Source: Lindgomyces ingoldianus
Lineage: Eukaryota > Ascomycota > Dothideomycetes > Pleosporales > Lindgomycetaceae
NCBI RefSeq assembly: GCF_010093535.1
Contig: NW_022985172.1
Coordinates: 922,766 to 968,876, forward strand
Direction: 5' to 3'
DNA length: 46,111 nucleotides
Every line of letters starts with the position of its first letter. Position 1 is the first letter of the stretch. Made by a program: the position numbers and the translations under genes. The notes under the pieces are model-generated. The model had not been told where the DNA came from. It saw only the letters and a list, made by a program, of their open reading frames with translations, and ran no database searches. Shown piece by piece: positions 23,658-35,320 of this stretch.

Positions 23658-24757
23658 ACATACTTCATAGGCAAGTTGCTCACACACCTGAGTTGCTTAC
23701 TTTTGCTAAGACCCTACTAAACTACCTTTCCTACACTAATGCATTCCCTACAACACTACTTAGACGCGCTAAAAGAATGTTAGATATAGCTTACACTCTA
23801 AGCTTTTAAATAAGACATAAAACTCTTAAAAAAATGTGCTATAGCTATATATAGAGTTCTATAAAAGATAATAAATAACTACAGCACTAGATAACCTTTA
23901 CAAGCTAATTCTACAGCTAAATTATAAAGGCTAGGCAATAAAAAGAAGCAAGTAATTATTAAGACTATACTTAAGCTATATGCGCAAGGAATTTCCCCTT
24001 AGATAGCATTTATAGCTAATATAGCTAATTCTTTGCGCACTAAGCGTAATCTAGGCTATGTTTACATAAACTAGCCTAGTATGTTTGTAAAGCGTTATTT
24101 AGAGCTTAAAGTAACATTTAAGCGTAAGTATAACTATAAAAGAGCCCTCTATAAGAGTCCTAAAGTAATTTAAGGCAGGTTTAGCCTTATAGAGAATATT
24201 AAAGCTAAGTATAGCATCTAGGATAATAACACGTACAACTTTAGTAAGATAGGGTTTATAATTAGCTAGATATTTCTTAACTATACTTGCGCTTAAAACT
24301 TTACTTTAAGCTCTAAATAACGCTTTATAAACATAGTAGGCTAGTTTATGCAAACATAGCCTAGATTATGCTTAGCGCGCAAAGAATTAGCTATATTAGC
24401 TATAAATGCTATCTAAGGGGAAATTCCTTGCGCATATAGCTTAAGTATAGTCTTAATAATTACCTGCTTCTTTTTATTACCTAGCCTTTATAATTTAGCT
24501 GTAGAATTAGCTTATAAAGGTTGTTTAGTGCTGTAGTTATTTATTGTTTTTTATAGGACTTTACACATAGCTATAGCACATTTCTTTAAAAGTTTTATGT
24601 CTTATTTAAAAGCTTAGAGCGTAAGCTGTATCTAACATTCTTTTAGCGCGTCTAAGTAGTGTTGTAGGGAATGCATTAGTGTAGAAAGAGTAGTTTAGTA
24701 GGGTCTTAGCAAAAGTAAGTAACTTAGGTGTGTGAGCAACTCGCCCATGAAGTACGT
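23658..24757 (+). mobile_element. Foldback Fot1-derived element, copy 2 (1100 bp)
   Basis: TA-flanked element with arms of about 475 bp (23658-24132 and 24281-24757). The arms are near-perfect inverted copies of each other around a 148-bp loop. Left arm and loop together read one continuous transposase frame on the plus strand: KTILKLYAQGIS, IAFIANIANSL, NLGYVYIN, then across the junction YNYKRALYKSPKVI and YNFSKIGFIIS. This is the N-terminal half of a Fot1/pogo transposase, ending at the first catalytic motif, where Asp is replaced by Ser. The right arm is an inverted copy of the first 475 bp. No complete transposase is encoded, so movement would need one supplied from elsewhere. Confidence 0.9.
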
Positions 24758-24759
24758 TA

Positions 24760-25904
24760 TATAATAAAAGAAATAAGTAGTGTTATATACTTTTTTACAT
24801 TACTACTTATCTACTATTAGATGTAAATATAGCTGCTACTTCTATATATAGGCTAGATGTAGTTATGTAGAATTAAATTAATAACTATAACTTACTTAGC
24901 TTAATAAAACTATAAAAATTAGTTTTTAAGTCCTTAGTTTAGTCTAATGTTTAGTACTAAACACTTCTACTTACCTAAGCTATGTAGGCTATGTTAGGTA
25001 AGTAAAAGCTATATAAGTAGTAAGTAAAGGCTATCTACAAACTTATATATAGCTTTAGAGATATAATATTAGTAGCTTAAACTAGCTTTAAAAAGAGTGT
25101 TGTCCTACACATATATTTTATACTAACTAGTAATATTACTTTTTAGATTATACTATTATTAAAGCTAAAAAATAAGTAACTAGAGGTAATTAGTTAGTAT
25201 AAAAAAGTAAAGCCTTATTTAGTTATAGTGCAGATAAAGAACACTAACCTAGGTCTCTTTTATAACATTAAAGACTAAAAATACTCTTATATTTTAATTA
25301 GTCTAGAATAAGCTATCTCTCTAGTGTTTTAGTAACTATTAATAACACTATGTTCTACACTAGAGTTAGTCTAGTAGCGTTAGATAAGTGCTATATTATT
25401 AGATAGTAAAAGAACTTTTAGAAAAAGTTCTTATAGTTTTATAAGCTTTATTAATTTATATTATAAAATATAACTTTTTTTACTTATATAGCTACATTTA
25501 ATTAATAAACTAAAAAAGTAGTTTAGAAGTTTAGTAGCTTTAAACTAAAAGCTATAAATAATAGTAAAAATTCTATTAAAAGCTTAAAAGTTATTTAGAC
25601 ATTTATTAATTAGCTAGAAATTATATACATAATTATTTTAATTAACTATAATAGTAAGAGGACTTACACCTAGCTACTGCGCATTATTAATAGCAGTTAA
25701 AATAAAAATATACCTACTATTTTTAGTAACCTAGCTTTTATACTAAAAACTTATGTGTTTATTAATAGTAGAACTTATATTACTAAAGTTACTAAACTTT
25801 TCTAATAACAGCTTATATTTTATAAAAGATATACTATAGCATAAGCTAAGAGTATTATCTAGGCATATATAAGTTATGTTATAGATGCTAACTAAAAAAA
25901 CATA
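24760..25904. other. AT-rich RIP-type DNA between foldback copies 2 and 3
   Basis: This is about 1.1 kb with no open frame and no recognised motif on either strand. It is probably the decayed remains of an older repeat or gene. Nothing further can be supported. Confidence 0.5.
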
Positions 25905-25906
25905 TA

Positions 25907-27006
25907 ACGTACTTTATAGGCAAGTTGCTTACACACCTAAGTTGCTTACTTTTGCTAAGACCCTACTAAACTACCCTTTTTACACTAATGCATTCCCTAT
26001 AACACTACTTAGATGTGCTAAAAGAATGTTAAATACAGCTTACACTCTAAGCTTTTAAATAAAACATAAAACTCTTAAAAAAATATGCTATAGCTATATA
26101 TAAAGTTTTATAAAAGATAATAAATAACTATAGCACTAAATAACTTTTATAAGCTAATTCTACAGCTAAATTATAAAGGCTAGGTAATAAAAAAAAGCAG
26201 GTAATTATTAAGACTATACTTAAGCTATATGCGTAAGGAATTTCCTCTTAAATAGCATTTATAGCTAATATAGCTAATTCTTTGCGCGCTAAGCGTAATC
26301 TAGGCTATGTTTACATAAACTAGCCTAGTACATTTATAAAGTGTTATTTAAAGCTTAAAGTAAAGTTTTAAGTGTAAGTATAGTTAAAAAATATTTAGCT
26401 AATTATAAACCCTATCTTACTAAAGTTATATGTGTTATTATCCTAGATACTATACTTAGCTTTAATATTCTCTATAAGGCTAAACCTGCCCTAAATTACT
26501 TTAGAACTCTTATAAAAAGCTTTTTTATAGTTATACTTACGCTTAAATGTTACTTTAAGCTTTAAATAACACTTTACAAACATACTAGGCTAGTTTATGT
26601 AAACATAGCCTAGATTATACTTAGCGCGTAAAGAATTAGCTATATTAGCTATAAATGCTATCTAAGGGGAAATTCCTTACGCATATAGCTTAAGTATAGT
26701 CTTAATAATTACCTGCTTTTTTTTATTACCTAGCCTTTATAATTTAGCTATAGAATTAGCTTATAAAGGTTATCTAGCGCTATAGTTATTTATTATTTTT
26801 TATAAGACTTTGCATATAGCTATAGCACATTTCTTTAAAGGTTTTATGTTTTATTTAAAAGCTTAGAGTGTAAGCTATATCTAACATTCTTTTAGCACGT
26901 CTAAGTAGTGTTGTGGGGAATGCATTAGTATAGAAAGAGTAGTTTAGTAGAGTCTTAGTAAAAGTAAGCAACTTAGGTGTGTAAGCAACTTGCCTATAAA
27001 GTACGT
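25907..27006 (-). mobile_element. Foldback Fot1-derived element, copy 3 (1100 bp)
   Basis: The ends are ACGTACTTTATAGG and AAGTACGT with TA on both sides. It has the same size and arm structure as copy 2, but the loop (about 26383-26531) is inverted, so the transposase-like reading runs on the minus strand from the right arm into the loop. The loop starts GTTAAAAAATATTTAGC as in copy 1. It carries more C-to-T changes than copy 2. Confidence 0.9.
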
Positions 27007-27008
27007 TA

Positions 27009-28464
27009 TAAAAACTTTAAAAAAAGTAGACTCTTTTATATAAATTATTACTTGCACTACTACTTTTAGTATAAGTATAGACTTGTTTAGTATATAGTAA
27101 GTATACTAGTAGAGCATTTTAATTACTTAGGATATTAGTAATCTTGTCTAGCGCTTTAGGCGTAGTGTGTGTAGGCCTAGTAAGACTGCTATAGCTATGC
27201 TATACATCCCCTTCTATGCCTTTAACTACTTTAGTACTAATTTAATAAACTTAGTTAGCAGTAATAGTGTAAGTAGTAGCACTATTAGCATAGTTATGTA
27301 AATAGTAAAGGGTTAGTAAAGCTTAAAAGTAAAGCCTTATTATAAAATAATAGTGTTTACGCTTTATTAAACTATCTTAGTAAATTTACTTAAAAGAGTA
27401 GTTACTAGCAGTAGTTAAGATAGTATAACTTTTATAATAAAAGTTATGCTAGAGGTAACTCTAGTAGCTAAAATTTTTTTTAAAATATCTAAGTTTATAA
27501 TAGTAATATTAAAAGATACTTAAAACTATATCTAGGCATATTAAAAACATAGGCGTGCTAGTAGGCCTTATAACTAGATAAATAAGTAACTAGTTTAGTA
27601 AGCTACTATTAGTTTTAATTAGAAAGCTTTAATTAACTTTAAGTGTTACTATAAGCATATGCTTTAGTATTTCTAGAAAGACCTTACTATTAAGTTAATA
27701 AAGTGTACACCTTCTCTACCTAAAAAGTGTTGCACTAGATGTAATCTATATTTTATGCTATATTAGGTTGCTGCAGTCCTAGAAACTAAACCTACTGCCC
27801 TAGGTACAAATACTAGGGCTAGTGTTATGTTATAGTACCTGCAAAAGATATTTTAAGCACTAGCCTTTAAGCACTTTTTAGTAGTCTACAGTATTATAGC
27901 TAGTAATATATAAATACTGCCTTTTTTGTCTATATTTATGCTAGAACCTGTATAATAGGCGCTAGCTAAACTTATAGCTAGGTAAAGAGCTCTAAATAGT
28001 TAAAAGGCGTCCTAAATATTTAAAAATAAGACAAACTATAATAGCATAAAAGACTGTCTACCTTTAGACTAGCCTTTTATAAAATTCTATTTAAACATAG
28101 TTGTTTATAAAGTTAGATAGATTGTTTAGTTACTATATTATAAGTTTAAAAATGTAAGTAAAGTTCTAACTACTTTAAGCTTTTTAGCTTATTTATCTTT
28201 AGTTACTAGTTTTTAGTTTTATAATAAAAGTCTTACTATTTAGGCTGCTTAATATTAGTTTACTTAATAGTAGTAATAAACTAATTAGTTTATTAGCTTA
28301 TTATAGTTAGTAAAGCTAAATACTTTATTTATGTCTATAAAATTAAGCATATTTCTAAATTTACTAATTAGTAGCAGTTCTCCTCCTTCTTTAGACAGTT
28401 ATATACTAATAGATCTAACAAATTATAGTAGCTTTTTTATAAATAATACATTTACAATAGCATC
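27009..28464. other. AT-rich RIP-type DNA between foldback copies 3 and 4
   Basis: This is about 1.45 kb with scattered less-mutated words (for example CTAGCGCTTTAGGCGTAG near 27160 and GCTGCAGTCCTAG near 27770). A decayed gene or element is likely, but no motif was identified on either strand. The open stretch at 28331-28618 runs into foldback copy 4 and is not a gene. Confidence 0.45.
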
Positions 28465-28466
28465 TA

Positions 28467-29566
28467 ACGTACTTCACAGGCGAGTTACTTACACACCTAA
28501 GTTACTTACTTTTGCTAAGACCCTACTAAACTACTCTTCCTACACTAATACATTCTCTATAACACTACTTAGACGCGCTAAAAGAACATTAGATACAGCT
28601 TACACTCTAAGCTTTTAAACAAGACATAAAACTCTTAAAAAAATGTGCTATAGCTATATATAAAGTCTTATAAAAAATAATAAATAACTATAGCACTAGA
28701 TAACTTTTATAAGCTAATTCTACAGCTAAATTACAAAGGCTAGGTAATAAAAAAAAGTAGGTAATTATTAAGACTATACTTAAGCTATATACACAAGAAA
28801 TTTCCCCTTAGATAGCATTTATAGCTAATATAGCTAATTCTTTGCGCGCTAAGCGTAATCTAGGCTATGTTTGCATAAACTAGCCTAGTACGTTTGTAAA
28901 GTGTTATTTAGAGCTTAAAGTAACATTTAAGTGTAAGTATAACTATAAAAGAGCTTTTTATAAGAGTTCTAGGGTAATTTAGGCTAAGTTTAGCCTTGTA
29001 GAGAATATTAAAGCTAAGTATAGCATCTAGAATAATAACATGTACAACTTTAGTAAGATAAAGTTTATAATTAGCTAAATATCTTTTAACTATACTTACG
29101 CTTAAAACTTTACTTTAAGCTTTAAATAACGCTTTATAAACATACTAGGCTAGTTTATGTAAACATAGCCTAGATTACGCTTAGCGCGCAAAGAATTAGC
29201 TATATTAGCTATAAATGCTATTTAAAGGGAAATTCCTTACGCATATAGCTTAAGTATAGTCTTAATAATTACCTACTTTTTTTTATTGCCTAGCCTTTAT
29301 AATTTAGCTATAGAATTAGCTTGTAAAGGTTGTCTAGCGCTATAGTTATTTGTTATTTTTTATAGGACTTTATATATAGCTATAGCACATTTCTTTAAGA
29401 GTTTTATGTCTTATTTAAAAGCTTAGAGCGTAAGCTGTATCTAACATTCTTTTAGCGCGTCTAAGTAGTGTTGTAGAGAATGCATTAGTGTAGAAAAAGT
29501 AGTTTAGTAGGGTCTTAGCAAAAGTAAGCAACTCAGGTGTGTGAGCAACTTGCCCCTGAAGTACGT
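28467..29566 (+). mobile_element. Foldback Fot1-derived element, copy 4 (1100 bp)
   Basis: The ends are ACGTACTTCACAGGCGAG and CCTGAAGTACGT with TA on both sides. The loop (about 28942-29090) has the same orientation as copy 2 (ACTATAAAAGAG, later YNF followed by AGT-AAG). The length is exactly that of copies 2 and 3. The outermost bases of both arms keep CG and CA pairs. Confidence 0.9.
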
Positions 29567-30195
29567 TAGTGCTTTTAGTATACTATATTCCTCTAGGATA
29601 GAGTTGTATACGCCTATCTATTATAGGCAGTGTGCTAGTGCAGTTTCTAGTATACTTAACGCTAAGCAAACACCTTATACTCTAGCTATTACTAATTAGC
29701 CTCTAAGTAGTGCTTCTACAACACTACTAAATATCCTTAAAGACGCTGTTGCTAGTCTCTGTCCCTATTATAGCGTTAGGCAAGGTAAGTAGCTAGTGCG
29801 CTACTCTTTTATTACCTGTTCTCTAAGATTATTAAGAAGGACAAAGAGTTTAGCTAGCTTTATAAAGAACACCTAAATTTCTCTAGCTAAAGTTAAAGTA
29901 TTTTATGTTAACTTAATTACACTAATTACAACTTTAATTTATAAGTAGTAAAGGCGCCTATTTAATAGTTATAATAGTAGTGTATCTAGAGTGTGTATAC
30001 ACTATAACGCTGCAGAGCTGCAGCTAGATAGCTAGAAGTGTTAATAAAATATTACATTAACTCTAACTATAAGAGACTTAAAGTTATATTAATAAGCATG
30101 TTAGTTAAAGTTTTACTATGCTTATATGCCTTTTTTTATAGCGTAAGGCAACAAATTAGTTAGAGTAGTGTTAGAGGTGCAACTCTTAATAGTAT

Positions 30196-30275
30196 AGAGT
30201 TCCTACATAGTCTTTTTTTTTCTAGGCTACTACATAGCCTTTTTTTAGGCTACTATATAGCCTTTTTTTTTCTAG
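30196..30275. repeat. Imperfect tandem repeat, CTAGGCTACTACATAGCC plus T-tract
   Basis: About three units of TACATAG-type text, each followed by a run of seven to nine T and then TAGGC, lie head to tail. The units contain a short inverted pair (GGCTA...TAGCC), so each could form a small hairpin. Lengths vary with the T-tracts. Confidence 0.75.
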
Positions 30276-31237
30276 GCACTCCTACATTCTTATTTCTTAA
30301 AGTCTATAACGCAGGGTTACTTTACTTTTTATAGTATAAGAAAACAAGTTAGCTAGAGTTATAGTAAAGTTATAGTAAAAGTGTAATTTTAAAGAGCGCA
30401 GTGTTACGCTTCTCTTAGTGTAGGGGGATGCATTAGTTAAGGTTATGTTAGACAATACAGCATCTGCTAGCAGTATAGTAATAGATAAAAACAGAGAGAG
30501 TAGAGTAAAGTATAAAGGCACAGTGCAAAACAGTAAAGTAAAAGGTGCTATATATTATTATTAATAATAAGGTTAAAAAAATATGCTAAGAACTAAAAAG
30601 TTACTAGTACATAATTAGACAGTTTTATGTCTAAGCGCTTTACTATATTATAAAGCCTATATCTAGCAACATCTACAGTAACTAACAGTAGAATTTATAT
30701 TAATAATATGTTAAACACTTAGTGTAAATCTTAACTTTAAACATAAGTAGTACTTAGTCTTAAACATTATATATAATTAGGTGTGCCCTTTAGCTAGACA
30801 GCAACAGCTCTCTAAACTAATAGGCCCTCTTTAGTTATAAATAGCTATAAAGTAACTATAAGCTTCTTAACTTCTAAAAGCAGGCTTTAAAAAAGATTTA
30901 TAATGTAATATTAAAAACTAGTCTTAGAGACTCTTCTATTCTACACTAGAAATTTTACTTTTATAACTATAAGAGTGCCCCTATTTGCTCTATTAAAAGT
31001 AAAGCAGGCTTACATGCAATAGCGCTAGTTAATAGACATAAACTGCTATAAAAGCCCTTAATCTTAGTCTACTATCTTATAATAGTTTCCTTTATAAGAC
31101 AGTTTATCTTTTAATAGACAGAATAAACAGGTTTAATAAAAAATGTTTAAGCTTTTAAATTGCCTACTATTACCCTTAGATTTAACTATAATGTATAATT
31201 AAAAGCCTTTAGTGCCTACAGTTTAGATCTATCTAGT

Positions 31238-31312
31238 TCTAGGTCTAGAGGAGTTGTCTGTCTAGGTCTAGAGGAGTTGTCTGTCTAGGTCTAGAGGAGT
31301 TGTCTGTCTAGG
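31238..31312. repeat. Tandem repeat, three identical 23-bp units plus 6 bp
   Basis: Units start at 31238, 31261 and 31284 and are identical. Each begins TCTAGGTCTAGAGG and ends AGTTGTCTG. A partial fourth unit, TCTAGG, follows. There are no spacers. Confidence 0.95.
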
Positions 31313-31564
31313 TTAGCCAGTCCACAGATCTAGGATAAGGGAAACAGAACACGCAAATAAAATACAAAAAGCAACTAAAAAGCACACTAGTTTTAACTCT
31401 ATATAAATATAAGCAGATTTATTTTACTGTTAGCAGTCTAGCATGTATTAAACTATATCTAAGACTAGTAATTAGCTAATTTGTAAACACTGTTTAGTAT
31501 AATTTAAACTAAAGGAATTAAAGATGCTTAGCAGATTATAAGGCGCTAAAAAGTAAATAAAGTA

Positions 31565-31800
31565 AGAGCAAGAATTAAGCAAGAAGGGCAAGGATTAAGT
31601 AAGAAGGGCAAGAATTAAGCAAAGAAGGCAAGAATTAAGTAAAAAAAGTAAGAATTAAGTAAGAATTAAGCAAGAAGGGTAAGGATTAAGTAAAGAGGGC
31701 TAGAATTAAGCAAGGATTAAGCAAGGAGCAAGGATTAAGCAAGGAGGGCAAGAATTAAGCAAAGAAGGTAAGGATTAAGCAAGGATTAAGTAAGAAGAAA
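31565..31800. repeat. Purine-rich minisatellite (GCAAGRATTAAG / GCAAGGAGG)
   Basis: About 235 bp is built from shuffled copies of a 12-bp word, GCAAGRATTAAG, and a shorter word of the GCAAGAAGG or AAGGAGGG type. One strand is almost pure purine. Word order is irregular, so it has evolved by uneven expansions. Differences between words are mostly G/A and C/T. Confidence 0.9.
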
Positions 31801-32159
31801 GAGGAGAAGCAATTAGTGTTCCTATATTATATTTAGCGCAGTTTAAAGGGAGAGGTTAGAGTGACTTAGCAGAGTAGGATTTAAAGGCTAAGGATAATAA
31901 GTTAAGAGGATTTAGCAGGGGGCAGGCTCTTTATATACTCTTAGCCTTTTACCTTCACTCTAGCAGTAAGAGTACTTAAACTACTTAAAAAGTGCCTTAC
32001 AGTAGTAAAAATAGGCGTTATAAGACTTATTAAAAAGTAATTTAAGCTTTTAGCGTCTAACTAGTGTTAAAATTAAAGTGCTTTTAACCTTTTTAGTCTT
32101 CTAAAAGGGTGAAAACACGTAGATAACATACTATAACAGTTTATAAATGAATGCATAAG

Positions 32160-35100
32160 CGGAGCTTGTTTTAAGTCACTTATTAAACTCTTTCTAGAGA
32201 AGAAGACTGCATTAGAAGAAGCCTATAGAAGAAGACTATAAGCAGAGCAGATAATAAAAAGTAGTCTGCAGACTAAAACCTATAAACTATATTTCTATAA
32301 ATTTTACGCAAAGACCTATATACCTATAAATGCTATGTAAGAGAACACCTCTTAGTAGGTCTGTCCACGCAAGTACTTATTAGTAAAGTTAAAGTACTAG
32401 CTAAAATCCTAAGCAATGCAAATAACAAGCTGCACATCTTAAGCCTAGATAGTAATGCGCTTACTATAAATAGCAGCTAGCTAAGTGCTTATAAATTAAT
32501 AAGTCTAATACCTTGTCTAATACTAATACATTAGCACTTACATTTTATTAAAGTTATAATAAAGGACTTAGCAGTTGTTTATAATGCATAAAGTGCTTAC
32601 TTACTTTAGCAGAGAAGTTTATTATTAGTTTAAGCTACATTCTAGGCAACCTCCTAAACAAGACAGTAGAAGGGAGTAATTGCAAAGAAGAACTTAGTAT
32701 TATATTGTTTAGACTAATAGAACTTAATCTGCTAAAAAAGTGCAACTATTTACAGTTAGTAATAAGTATTAGATAGTAGAAATAAGATTTAATAAACTTT
32801 TATTCTTTTTAAGCTTCTAGCCCTTACTAGTTCTCTTCTAAGCTAGAACTTAAATGCTAGTCTTCTTATATGTAACACGCTTTAAGGGCGGCAAATTAGC
32901 ACACCTTAGATGTAAACTCTTTAGAACTGTAAGCTTCTTAGGAGGGCGTTTGCCTTTATTAGGCCTAGGAATAGGAGCTTTGCGGGGAGCTTTAGTAGCA
33001 ATAGCCTTCTTCCTAGAGAGAGCTATAATGCATTAGCAGTGTCTATTACTATGTCTAATACCATAATTATACTCTTCCTAGCGGCATTAACATAAACAGG
33101 TTAAGAGCAAGACATTTTTAATAAAGTAAATGTTATAATAGAGTAAAAAAGCTATGCAACACGTTGCTAAGCTATAATATTAGTATAAAAATAGCTTTAA
33201 GAGTAAATAGAGGCTTACAGAGGGTGTAATAAAGTAGTAGAGTAATTACGCAGTAGGTTATGTTAAAAGTGTTAGTAGAAAGGTCTTAAAAGTTAAACAG
33301 TAAACCTTTAAGCTATACTTTTACTTTTATAAACTTGCTTAAATTTTTACTGCTACTTTTACTTTTTTACTGCATTTTTATTATAGCAGATAATTACATA
33401 AACTTTTACATAACTAACTTTTATAATCTGCGTGTAGAATACTCTTAAACTAGTATATAGAGTAGTATTAGACATAGTATTAAACACATTATAGTAAAAT
33501 AAGTAGAAGTAATATTTTTAAAAGAAATATAATTTTTTTAAATAGCTTACTGCTGCTTTGCCTGTTACCTTAGCAACAGCCTACATAGTATAGATGCTGC
33601 CTAAATAACATAATTACTTTTATTTGCTTTAAAAATTTAGTTTTTTAAGCCTCTGTTACAACCTTAATTTTACAACCTTAACTATACTACTACAAACTTT
33701 GTTTGTTAGTTTTATGTAACACTATTTAAACTCTTGCTAAGCTATCTATTACCTGTCTATTACTACTACGCAACTATAGCAAAGTGTAAAAAAAGCTTAT
33801 TAGAATACTTAATAAATGCTTTTACTATAAAAAATTTTAAAAGATAAACTTAGCTTACTAGAAAGAATGCCTAACGCAACCTAGACTATATTGTAACTAA
33901 TATGTACTATTCTAAATTCTAGAGTAATAAGTTCTGCCTAGCAGTTTAGCATCTTTTAGATGCTAAACATAACATTAATAAGAAGTCTAAACTAGAGTTG
34001 CAACTGCGCATTTAGTCTAAGAATGTAGCAACAGCACTTTAGTAAGTTAATATAGTATTAGACAGGTATTAGACAGCAGCTAATATGTTATAGATTTAAG
34101 AAAGGTAAACACTATAGCTAGAAAGCAATTACGCGCAGTGCAGACTCTAGTAAATTTAGTAATAAACATGCATTTTTTATCTAGCAAACTAGGCTCTTTA
34201 ACCTACTAAAAAAGTTTATGCCTTCTTAACACTGCTAACTAGACAAGAAATCTATAGATATAGGACCTATAGATGTTAATAGCTCTAAGCTTACAAATAA
34301 TCTTAGTCTATAAGCTAGAGCACTAATGCAAGCTAAAGTGCTAATAATAGATGTAAAAGTAGCAGATAAACTTTGCTAATAGAGATATATTAAAGCTATA
34401 CTAGTAGATGCAGTTGCTAGTGTAGACAAGAAAATAAGTTTCCTTAAAATGCATAACTTTAGCGTGTATGTCTTATATATAAGTAATACTATCTTCTGTA
34501 TAAGTACATTCTAGCTGCTACGCCTAATACCTGTCTAATACCTCACAGCGCTACCTAAACTAGATGTGTCCAGGCTTTTCTAGGTATCTACTGTACATTG
34601 CTAACAATGTTTAAGACTGCTAGTGCTAAGTAAGTTCTTAGAAAAGTCTTTAACTACATAACTAACAAGTGTAGTTTATATTTATTAAGCTAGCATTTAA
34701 TCTTACACTTACAGCTTTTTATAAGCTTGTTACTATTAATAAGCTTTTTTAACTGCTAATTTTTTTTTAAGCTTCTCTTTTTAAGGGCTAAACAGGTAAT
34801 TCTAACAGTATTATATATTGCATAATTAAGTAGTTACTTTCCTACTGCTAACATTTAATTAGCAGCCTAGAACAAAAGCATTAGTCTTTTAAAACTTTAT
34901 AATAATAAATTTCTTAATAATCTAAAGTAAGTTTAGTATTAGATAAGGTATTAAACACACGCTAATTATAGCATTTAAACATTAGACTTTATTCTAAACC
35001 TACTAGTTTAAAACAGAGGATGTAAAATACTTGCTAGATACTATTTAAGGTAGAGATAGTGTTATGCCTGTAGATTTAACCTAGTTTATTAAGATGCTTA

Positions 35101-35320
35101 AGCTAGAAAAGCACTAGCAGTAGGGAGGGAATAACTCTAAGACTTTAAATAAGCTATAATAACTTAAATATAGAGTCTATACTTATATCTAACTATTATA
35201 ATCTTTAATTTATAAACTTTAATTTATGTTATGTCTATTATACTAATAAAAGCAATATATTATGCTATAAATTAGTTTATAAATTACTAAGCATACAGAC
35301 ATAATATAATAGTAGAGAAG
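32160..35320. other. Unidentified Helitron segment, possible cargo
   Basis: This lies between the left hairpin and the helicase end. No gene was recognised. It keeps more GC than the foldback region, and readable stretches with few stops occur on both strands. Examples are KKTALEEAYRRRL near 32200 (plus) and KVLIIDVKVADK near 34340 (plus). Paired GTCTAATAC boxes occur in both orientations here, whereas in the RepHel part they all point one way. Captured host or element genes on both strands are possible, but nothing proves it. Confidence 0.35.
32869..33035 (-). pseudogene. Basic, proline-rich open stretch of unknown origin
   Basis: On the minus strand about 55 codons read without a stop and are very rich in Lys, Arg and Pro (SRKKAIATKAPRKAPIPRP, then NKGKRPPKK). 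The composition is that of a disordered nucleic-acid-binding tail. The opposite strand is also open over 32854-33036, which is expected where TA-type stops are scarce. The patch is visibly less mutated than its neighbours. A coding remnant is plausible, but neither strand is certain. Confidence 0.3.

Larger units (their letters stand above)
29569..32150. other. AT-rich region with tandem repeats, no gene recognised
   Basis: No gene could be supported here. Parts at 29600-29800 and 30990-31100 keep more GC than the foldback flanks, but no protein motif was read. Three tandem repeats are listed separately. The 74-codon open stretch at 30297-30521 has a biased Leu/Thr/Ser content and no support as a gene. 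Confidence 0.5.

Noticed and set aside
28331..28618. 95-codon open frame on the plus strand
   Set aside because: It begins in decayed DNA and runs through the TA target into the arm of foldback copy 4. Its end is transposon terminus, not a gene.
30297..30521. 74-codon open frame with a signal-like N-terminus
   Set aside because: Composition bias of AT-rich DNA explains it. No cysteine pattern or domain supports a secreted effector.
31238..31312. CRISPR-like or attachment-site repeats
   Set aside because: The three units are directly adjacent and identical, so this is a simple tandem repeat.
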